From assembly GCA_030698575.1 (NCBI GenBank), contig JAUYMQ010000594.1:1-11704 (forward strand): a DNA stretch of 11,704 bases, written 5' to 3'. A program made the position numbers and the translations under genes. Within the stretch, counting starts at the first letter, position 1. Every line of letters starts with the position of its first letter. Below are positions 7,492-11,704 of the stretch, piece by piece. The DNA is from Deltaproteobacteria bacterium (lineage in GTDB: Bacteria > JAUYMQ01). Below the pieces are notes generated by a model. It searched no databases and had not been told where the DNA came from. It worked only from the letters and a program-made list of their open reading frames with translations.

Positions 7492-8243
7492 TAGCGCGCC
7501 ATCAGGCCGTACCTGAAGATCGTCATCACGATCTTGGCTCCGGCCCGAAGAGAACCGCCGACGGTTCCCGAGATCTTCGACTGCCCGATCCGCTTTCGAT
7601 AGCTGACCGGCACTTCCTTTACACGAAGGCCCTTGCGGAGGGCCTTGATCTGCATCTCCACCGTCCACCCGAAAGTCGCATCACGCATCCCCAGCGCATC
7701 GAAGCTCGACCGGCGGATGGCCCTGAAGGGTCCCAGGTCGGTGTAGTTGAACTTCCAGAAAATCTGAATGAGGAACGTCGCGAGCTTGTTCCCCCAGTAG
7801 GCCTGGGGTAACAGGGCCCTCCGGCTCGCGCTCTTGATCACCCGTGAGCCGATGACCAGGTCGGCCTCCCCTTGAAGAACGGGCCGCACGAGATCTTCGA
7901 GCTCCTCCGGGAAGTCGCTGTAGTCCCCATCCAGGAAGACGATGACGTCGGTGCGGGGATCCAGCGCGTCGATGCCCGCCAGGCACGCGGCGCCATAGCC
8001 GCGCCGCGGCTGTCGGACGACCCGGGCCCCCGCGCGCTCTGCGACGACCGCCGAGTCGTCGGCGCTCCCGTTGTCCACCACGATCACCTGTTCGACGATA
8101 TCCCCGGGCAGGTCACGCAGCACCAGACCGATTGACTCCCGCTCGTTCAGGACAGGGATGATAACGGAAACGAACGCCCCTCCCGCCTCCCGCTCGGCGG
8201 GGGCATCGGAGGGTGCGTGGCTTGTCGGGCGATTAGAGATCAT
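7491..8243 (-). CDS. DPM1-like family 2 glycosyltransferase (polyprenyl-phosphate sugar synthase type)
   Basis: This soluble or peripheral GT-A enzyme has 250 residues from the ATG at 8243. Motifs: VSVIIPVLNE (25-34), VVDNGSADDS (55-64), metal-binding FLDGDYSD (103-110), YTDLGPFRAIRR (167-178), FGWTVEMQIKALRKG (191-205) and SYRKRIGQSKISGT (214-227). This is the dolichol-phosphate-mannose synthase-like group that transfers a sugar from a nucleotide donor to a lipid phosphate. There are no C-terminal membrane helices. The frame is open up to a TTG at 8273, but the extra ten residues (PADRPADHP) look non-conserved; neither start has a good Shine-Dalgarno. A promoter-like site lies upstream (8397-8425). 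It may supply the donor for the GT-C enzyme downstream; the sugar is unknown. Confidence 0.88.
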   Translation of the reverse strand: MISNRPTSHAPSDAPAEREAGGAFVSVIIPVLNERESIGLVLRDLPGDIVEQVIVVDNGSADDSAVVAERAGARVVRQPRRGYGAACLAGIDALDPRTDVIVFLDGDYSDFPEELEDLVRPVLQGEADLVIGSRVIKSASRRALLPQAYWGNKLATFLIQIFWKFNYTDLGPFRAIRRSSFDALGMRDATFGWTVEMQIKALRKGLRVKEVPVSYRKRIGQSKISGTVGGSLRAGAKIVMTIFRYGLMAR

Positions 8244-8570
8244 TGGGTGGTCAGCGGGCCGATCAGCAGGCAAAAATTAACGGCCCCAGCTCCCTTGCAT
8301 CATTTTCCAACATGACGCCAGGTGAGGACGGGCCGAAAACGGGGGTATCTGCTTAAGTCCCCGGATTTCAAGCAACTCCGTGGCCTGCTGCGCGAGTTGG
8401 TACCGCATTCGGGGGGCGCTGTCAACGACACTGCTCCGCCCCTCTCCTGGTTACACGGCCCCCTAGACTGCCCCCTCCCCGGTTCATTCGACGGCAAACC
8501 CTTTTTTCCGAAGGGTCCTCCCCCAGGCGGCCATGCCCCCGCGGGGTGTTCGGCGGCGGCCCCTGGACCT
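8244..8570. other. Non-coding gap between plsC and the DPM1-like GT2 gene
   Basis: I see no credible gene in these 327 bases; open frames crossing it lack ribosome sites and homology. It holds a weak hairpin on the plsC-distal side (ACCCTT 8498-8503 with AAGGGT 8511-8516), followed on the - strand only by TTTG, a poor terminator for plsC; a perfect palindrome CCCCGCGGGG at 8537-8546; and a promoter-like site for the next gene (separate entry). The leader from the promoter to the ATG at 8243 would be nearly 150 bases. Confidence 0.5.
8397..8425 (-). promoter_or_regulatory. Promoter-like site upstream of the DPM1-like GT2 gene
   Basis: On the - strand there is a perfect TTGACA (8425-8420), a 17-base spacer and TACCAA (8402-8397). 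The -10 is weak against the E. coli consensus but matches in form the site before the gene at 11551 (TTGACG, 17 bases, TACCTT). It sits in a gap with no coding, about 150 bases upstream of the ATG at 8243, and would start a unit of three glycosyltransferase genes. Confidence 0.45.
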
Positions 8571-9359
8571 TCAGGCCCGCCGTCTTCCCCCCGCAGCGGC
8601 CCCTTCACGAGACGATTTTTCGAGTTGCACCGCAATTTCGTTCCGGACCACCCCGGCGAACTCGTGCTTCTGCTCGAGGGTGAAGCCGGCCGGGGAGATC
8701 GGAGGGTGGACAATCATCTCCACCGTCCCCGGCTGGAAGAGCAGGCTGCGCTTGCGCATGATGTCGTGGGTTCCGACCAGGCTCACGGGCAGGACCTGAA
8801 GGCCGGTCTGGATCGAGAGGACGAACGCGCCCACCTTGAACCGTTTGATCTCGCCGTCCGGGCTGCGGGTTCCTTCGGGGAAGAACATGATCGACGCCCC
8901 CTTCCCGACCCGCCCTTTCGCCTCGAAAACGCTGGCCCAGGCTCGCTCCTTGTCTTCCCGATCGACCCGCACGTAGCCGATTCGTCGCATGCCCCACCCC
9001 ATGAAGGGAATCTGGAAAAGTTCCTTCTTGGCGACCCAGCGGAAGTGAAGCGGCATGAAAGCGGAGACCACGAGAATGTCGAAGTTGCTCAGGTGGTTGG
9101 CGACGATGACGTAGGACTCGCCGGGCGTGAGGTGCTCCAGGCCGGTTACCCGGGCGCGAACGCCGACCACGGCGAGGATCGTGCGGCCCCAGGCCCGCGT
9201 CGCGAGGATGTGACCGAGCCGGCCGGTTCGGTCGAAGTACGAGCTGACGACCGCGACCATGGCGAAGAAAAAGGTGCTGACAAATACGAAGAGCCACCCG
9301 AAGGCCGAGAAGAGGCACATCTTCAGGTAACGGAGAGGCGGGATTCGTTGCTCAGGCAT
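8571..9359 (-). CDS. plsC: 1-acyl-glycerol-3-phosphate acyltransferase-like protein (PlsC family)
   Basis: PlsC adds the second acyl chain to lysophosphatidate at the inner membrane. This 262-residue protein has a membrane helix at about 16-39, then acyltransferase motif I ANHLSNFD (catalytic His89 and Asp94, H-x4-D spacing), a motif II-like region RRIGYVRVDRED (about 125-136), motif III FFPEGTRSPDGE (159-170) and motif IV-like LPVSLVG (190-196). The catalytic residues are intact. I start it at 9359 because GGGAGG lies six bases upstream; a frame extension to 9383 would put the ribosome site inside the gene. It lies after the CDP-alcohol phosphatidyltransferase gene with a 68-base gap filled by a tandem repeat, probably in one transcript. 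Given its neighbours it may acylate a special glycolipid (as mycobacterial PatA does) instead of serving bulk phospholipid synthesis; sequence cannot decide. Confidence 0.9.
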   Translation of the reverse strand: MPEQRIPPLRYLKMCLFSAFGWLFVFVSTFFFAMVAVVSSYFDRTGRLGHILATRAWGRTILAVVGVRARVTGLEHLTPGESYVIVANHLSNFDILVVSAFMPLHFRWVAKKELFQIPFMGWGMRRIGYVRVDREDKERAWASVFEAKGRVGKGASIMFFPEGTRSPDGEIKRFKVGAFVLSIQTGLQVLPVSLVGTHDIMRKRSLLFQPGTVEMIVHPPISPAGFTLEQKHEFAGVVRNEIAVQLEKSSREGAAAGGRRRA

Positions 9360-9365
9360 GACCGT

Positions 9366-9371
9366 CCTCCC
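9366..9371 (-). promoter_or_regulatory. Ribosome binding site that fixes the plsC start
   Basis: GGGAGG on the - strand lies six bases before the ATG at 9359, the strongest Shine-Dalgarno match on this strand. It rules out the longer reading from 9383, which would also run into the tandem repeat. Confidence 0.8.
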
Positions 9372-9420
9372 ATTGCTGGCCACTGCTGGCTTCTACTGGC
9401 CAATGCTGGCCACTGCTGGA
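9371..9420. repeat. 10-bp tandem repeat, five units, between the phosphatidyltransferase gene and plsC
   Basis: On the + strand the five consecutive units are CATTGCTGGC, CACTGCTGGC, TTCTACTGGC, CAATGCTGGC and CACTGCTGGA; the third is diverged. TGCTGGCCACTGCTGG recurs exactly at 9374-9389 and 9404-9419, giving a 30-base super-period. The array fills nearly all of the gap between the upstream stop (9428) and the plsC ribosome site (9366-9371). Confidence 0.85.
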
Positions 9421-9427
9421 AGGAAGC

Positions 9428-10237
9428 TCAACCCGCGATCGGTCCCGGGAACGGCGGGAAGAGACTCAGCAGGATCACGATGCCACAACATATATCCCAC
9501 TGCCACGTGCGTCGCGGAAAATTGAAGAAGACCCAGTTCAGGACCGGGTTCTGAAACGACGTGCTGGTTGGGGGCGCCCCGGCGGTGCCGGCGCCTTTCT
9601 CGGCGTCGATCCTGTGAAGCTCGGTCCGGAAATGAATGATGCGGCGGAGCACCGTCAGGTGGCTCAGAACCGCGATGAGCCACATAGCCATATAGATATG
9701 ATTGGCGGCGCCCGCGATTATAAGAAGAACGGTGCGTTCAGCCCGCTCCATGTAGCCCACGTGACAATCGGGAATGATGTTCTCTGCCCGGGCGCGCACG
9801 TAGCTCGTGAGAACCGAGCCCATCAGGGCCACGGAAGTCAGGATGAAGTAGAGGTGCCGCTGCCCCTCCAGATCCCTCCCTTCGCCGAAGGCGAAGTGGA
9901 ACGCGATGCCCGTGAAGATGACGATGTCCGAGAACCGATCAATCGTGGAGTCGAAAAAGGCCCCGAAGCTCGTGACCTTGTGGGCTTTCCGGGCATAGGC
10001 CCCGTCGAGCACGTCGAACATCCCCGCGAGAAAAATCACCGCCGCACCCGACCGCGGGTATCCGCAGGCCAGCGCGATGGCGGCGACCACGTTGATCCCG
10101 AATCCGATGGCCGTAAGTGTGTTCGGATTGACGTCCGCCTGCATGAGCTGCCGCACGTGCATGTCGCGCCACGCGCTGAAGAAGGCGGAGATGGGCCTCG
10201 AGGGAAGCCAGGCGGGCTGGGTGGAAGGTTCGCTCAT
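9428..10237 (-). CDS. CDP-alcohol phosphatidyltransferase (possibly phosphatidylinositol-phosphate-synthase-like)
   Basis: These membrane enzymes swap the CMP of CDP-diacylglycerol for an alcohol head group. The 269-residue protein carries the complete family signature DxxDGxxARx8GxxxDxxxD: D75, D78, G79, A82-R83, G92, D96 and D100, the last Asp being the catalytic base in the family. VNPNTLTAIG (36-45) is the usual first-helix entry, and about six membrane helices follow. GYMERAERTVLL (161-172) recalls inositol-phosphate-transferring members (mycobacterial PgsA1, archaeal AIP synthase), so a phosphatidylinositol-phosphate synthase is my favoured guess; PG-phosphate or another head group remain possible. 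The open frame extends upstream to 10738 but crosses the promoter and repeats and shows no conserved sequence, so I start at the ATG at 10237, where the ribosome site is weak. A C-terminal extension (about 200-269) ends in a hydrophobic stretch. Confidence 0.88.
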   Translation of the reverse strand: MSEPSTQPAWLPSRPISAFFSAWRDMHVRQLMQADVNPNTLTAIGFGINVVAAIALACGYPRSGAAVIFLAGMFDVLDGAYARKAHKVTSFGAFFDSTIDRFSDIVIFTGIAFHFAFGEGRDLEGQRHLYFILTSVALMGSVLTSYVRARAENIIPDCHVGYMERAERTVLLIIAGAANHIYMAMWLIAVLSHLTVLRRIIHFRTELHRIDAEKGAGTAGAPPTSTSFQNPVLNWVFFNFPRRTWQWDICCGIVILLSLFPPFPGPIAG

Positions 10238-10317
10238 AACAGGGATTGCGCCGGTCTCGAGGCTAACTGCCGTGCCCCGGTGATCGCAAGCAAGAAGGAC
10301 CCCTAACGGGCCGGCCA

Positions 10318-10345
10318 ATGTTATCAGCCCACCCCCGCCTGTCAA
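10318..10345 (-). promoter_or_regulatory. Sigma-70-type promoter for the phosphatidyltransferase-plsC unit
   Basis: On the - strand a perfect TTGACA (10345-10340), a 16-base spacer and TAACAT (10323-10318). Transcription would start near 10311, leaving a leader of about 74 bases before the ATG at 10237. A 13-bp tandem repeat ends ten bases upstream of the -35, a usual place for activator binding. Confidence 0.55.
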
Positions 10346-10355
10346 TGTGCTGGAA

Positions 10356-10407
10356 AACCGTGCTCGCAAACCGTGGTCGCAAACCGTGCCCGCAAAGCGT
10401 GCGCACG
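10356..10407. repeat. 13-bp tandem repeat, three good units plus a decayed fourth, upstream of a promoter
   Basis: On the + strand AACCGTGCTCGCA (10356-10368), AACCGTGGTCGCA (10369-10381) and AACCGTGCCCGCA (10382-10394) differ at only one or two positions; AAGCGTGCGCACG (10395-10407) is a degraded fourth. The array sits just upstream of the -35 of the phosphatidyltransferase promoter on the - strand, at about -45 to -96. Confidence 0.85.
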
Positions 10408-10417
10408 GAGCGGGCGT

Positions 10418-10443
10418 GCCGGCGGGCCCCTCCCGCAACCGGC
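10418..10443 (-). terminator. Strong GC hairpin after the LAB_N gene, no T-run
   Basis: On the - strand, starting 18 bases after the LAB_N stop, GCGGG and CCCGC pair around AGGGG, extended by GCCG pairing with CGGC across a three-base bulge. No T-run follows. It could slow or process the upstream transcript; an intrinsic terminator of the classic kind is not supported. The promoter just downstream fits a transcription unit boundary here. Confidence 0.35.
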
Positions 10444-10461
10444 GTGATGGCGAACACCGCG

Positions 10462-10764
10462 TCAGACGGGTCGCGTGCTGTCGGCGAGGAGCTCCTTCTT
10501 GCGGCGTGAGATGAGCACGAGATTTCTGAGATAGATGACGAGCCCCGCTCCCTGCCCGAGAATGAACACCGGGTCCTTCCGGTGGATCGCGTAGACAAGG
10601 AGCATCGAGCCCCCGACGAGGCTCAGGTACCAGAAGGGAACGGGAATCACGCTCTCCCGCTTCGCCTCCGAGACGACCCATTGAACGATAAAGCGGGCCG
10701 AAAAGGCGAGCTGGCCGGCAAATCCGACGACAAGCCACACTTGCGGGATGTCGAACCAGTTCAT
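10462..10764 (-). CDS. Small membrane protein with LAB_N (lipid-A-disaccharide synthase N-terminal-like) domain
   Basis: The protein has 100 residues and three predicted membrane helices (about 8-28, 43-62, 66-86), essentially only the LAB_N domain. Family features: GQLAFSARFIVQW (17-29), SEAKRES (32-38), PVPFWYLSLVGG (41-52), LVYAIHRKDPVFILGQ (56-71) and YLRNLVL (78-84). The domain is known as the N-terminal extension of some LpxB proteins and as a stand-alone protein next to GT2 and ArnT-like lipid glycosyltransferases; its biochemical role is not established. Here it follows a DPM1/ArnC-like GT2 by 13 bases, with AAAGGA about ten bases before its ATG, which is the known stand-alone arrangement. 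It may help handle or flip the polyprenyl-linked sugar made by that enzyme; this is inference. It is not LpxB, as the catalytic domain is absent. Confidence 0.85.
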   Translation of the reverse strand: MNWFDIPQVWLVVGFAGQLAFSARFIVQWVVSEAKRESVIPVPFWYLSLVGGSMLLVYAIHRKDPVFILGQGAGLVIYLRNLVLISRRKKELLADSTRPV

Positions 10765-10777
10765 CGGGCTTTTCCTT

Positions 10778-11551
10778 TCAAGAGCGTGTTTGCCTGTCCG
10801 GGCCGCCGCCTTCCTCGGACTTTATCCGGTAGCGGAGGAGGCGCGACTTCATCCAGCGGATTGCGAGCAGGTCGTGAAAGGACCTGAAGACGCGATTTCC
10901 GATCCCGTACTTTGAATCGCCCGCGTGCCGCGGAAGATGATTGACAGGAACCTCCATCACGGTGAAGCCCTCCATCTTGAGGAGGGTGGGAAGAAATCGA
11001 TGGAGCCCGTTGTACAGCTTGAGCCGTTCGAGATGCGCGCGCCGGAACCCCTTCAGCGAGCAGCCGGTGTCGCGAATCGTCTCCTGTGAGAGCGCGTTTC
11101 GCACCCCGTTGGCGATCTTCGAGGAAAAGCGCCGCACCACGGAATCCATCCGCTTCACGCGCCATCCGCAGACGGCATCGGCGTCCTTCATGGCGTCGAG
11201 AATCTTCGGGATGTCGGCGGGATCGTTCTGCAGATCGGCATCCAGCGTCACGACGAATTCGCCCCGGGCCTTGCGGAAGCCCGCGTCGAAGGCCGCGGTC
11301 TGCCCGGCGTTTCGCTCAAACGTGACGACACGCACGCGGGGGTCTGACGATGCGAGCTCATGAAGGATCTCCGGACTCCGATCCGATGAGCCGTCGTCGA
11401 TGAAGAGAATCTCGTAGGAGAAACCAATTCCTGCGAGGGCGGCCAGGAGCCTCTCGTGCAGCGGCTCGAGGTTCCCTTCCTCGTTGTAGACGGGAATCAC
11501 GACGGAGAGCCGGGGATTGCCAGGATTTGGAGAGCCGGGCCGGTTCGACAA
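10778..11551 (-). CDS. DPM1/ArnC-like family 2 glycosyltransferase
   Basis: This GT-A enzyme is predicted to load a sugar from a nucleotide donor onto polyprenyl phosphate on the cytosolic face. Motifs (numbered from the TTG at 11551): LSVVIPVYNEEGN (15-27), LFIDDGSSDRS (49-59), ERNAGQTAAFDAGF (79-92), TLDADLQNDP (102-111, metal-binding DAD), RDTGCSLKGFRR (160-171), NGLHRFLP (181-188) and RHAGDSKYGIGNR (208-220). It has 257 residues and lacks the two C-terminal membrane helices of ArnC and GtrB, as is common in versions encoded beside LAB_N proteins. The frame reaches a TTG at 11647, but a promoter-like site (11615-11643) lies inside that extension and a G-rich stretch precedes the TTG at 11551, so I use 11551; this start is uncertain. 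The LAB_N gene follows by 13 bases. Confidence 0.88.
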   Translation of the reverse strand: MSNRPGSPNPGNPRLSVVIPVYNEEGNLEPLHERLLAALAGIGFSYEILFIDDGSSDRSPEILHELASSDPRVRVVTFERNAGQTAAFDAGFRKARGEFVVTLDADLQNDPADIPKILDAMKDADAVCGWRVKRMDSVVRRFSSKIANGVRNALSQETIRDTGCSLKGFRRAHLERLKLYNGLHRFLPTLLKMEGFTVMEVPVNHLPRHAGDSKYGIGNRVFRSFHDLLAIRWMKSRLLRYRIKSEEGGGPDRQTRS

Positions 11552-11614
11552 GCTCCCACCCCCATTCAGCGGGGCGAGCGCAGCGGCCGCCCCATTTCCG
11601 CGTGAACGCGCGGC

Positions 11615-11643
11615 AAGGTAGCACCGGGCCCGTGGAGCGTCAA
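11615..11643 (-). promoter_or_regulatory. Promoter-like site for the GT2-LAB_N unit
   Basis: On the - strand TTGACG (11643-11638), a 17-base spacer and TACCTT (11620-11615), with TG one base before the -10 as in extended -10 promoters. The leader to the TTG at 11551 would be about 57 bases. It argues against the longer GT2 reading from 11647. Confidence 0.45.
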
Positions 11644-11702
11644 ACAAACGGCGGGCCGGGAGAGTTCAGCGCGCGCGCTGCCTCCTGCAAAAACAACTCC
11701 AC
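11640..11702 (-). CDS. Possible C-terminal end of an upstream gene (cut by window edge)
   Basis: One - strand frame enters from the right edge and ends at a TGA at 11642-11640 after 20 residues, VELFLQEAARALNSPGPPFV, an amphipathic helix-like tail with ordinary protein composition. A neighbouring frame is also open here, so this is weak evidence. In LAB_N loci the missing neighbour is often an ArnT-like transferase, but these residues do not identify it. Confidence 0.3.
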   Translation of the reverse strand: MELFLQEAARALNSPGPPFV

Positions 11703-11704
11703 CT

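Noticed and set aside
8322-9554. 410-residue open frame on the + strand opposite plsC
   Set aside because: It lies antisense to a gene with clear PlsC motifs, has no ribosome site, and its sequence is low-complexity charged and Pro-rich with the tandem repeat read as protein; a GC-rich shadow frame.
10356-10407. CRISPR array or replication iterons
   Set aside because: Units are only 13 bp and contiguous without spacers, so not CRISPR; there is no replication gene or AT-rich unwinding region nearby, so iterons are unsupported.
10238-10738. N-terminal extension of the phosphatidyltransferase frame by 167 codons
   Set aside because: It runs through the LAB_N gene, the 13-bp repeat and the promoter, and has no conserved sequence; the family domain begins right after the ATG at 10237.
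10462-10764. Truncated lpxB
   Set aside because: Only the LAB_N domain is present with a proper start, stop and ribosome site, and no decayed LpxB catalytic sequence follows; stand-alone LAB_N genes are a known form.

Overview
The window carries eleven supportable protein genes (two cut by the window edges) and no RNA genes, insertion sequences or CRISPR arrays. The DNA is GC-rich and the coding is dense. A penicillin-binding-protein-5-type carboxypeptidase and a LAB_N (lipid-A-disaccharide synthase N-terminal-like) membrane protein point to a Gram-negative, outer-membrane bacterium. The flavour is that of Deltaproteobacteria/Myxococcota or a similar high-GC candidate phylum, but nothing in the sequence fixes the taxon.

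Left part, + strand (1-4549): the tail of an acidic protein overlaps a J-domain protein by one base. An exported serine D-Ala-D-Ala carboxypeptidase follows, then a GAF-domain enzyme I of the nitrogen phosphotransferase system (PtsP) with every key catalytic residue in place. This is cell-envelope and regulatory housekeeping, not an obvious pathway.

Right part, - strand (4546-11704): all genes run right to left and all look like membrane-lipid or glycan enzymes. In transcription order they are a possible gene tail at the right edge, a DPM1/ArnC-like GT2, a small LAB_N protein, a CDP-alcohol phosphatidyltransferase, a PlsC-type acyltransferase, a second DPM1-like GT2, a processive cellulose-synthase-like GT2, and a multi-membrane-spanning GT-C (GT87-like) enzyme. 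Together they could make and export a glycosylated phospholipid or polyprenyl-linked glycan: the phosphatidyltransferase makes the lipid head group, the acyltransferase adds acyl chains, the DPM1-like enzymes load sugars on polyprenyl phosphate, and the GT-C enzyme uses such donors on the periplasmic side. That joint role is inference; each family call rests on visible motifs.

The two parts meet tail to tail: ptsP and the GT-C gene end inside the same CTAG. The - strand shows three promoter-like sites of shared form (TTGACA/G, 16-17 bases, TA-rich hexamer), before 11551, 10237 and 8243, suggesting three transcription units. Two short tandem repeats stand out: a 13-bp repeat just upstream of the phosphatidyltransferase promoter, and a 10-bp repeat filling the gap before the plsC ribosome binding site. 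No clearly undescribed system is visible; the most interesting material is the lipid/glycan gene set and these two repeats.
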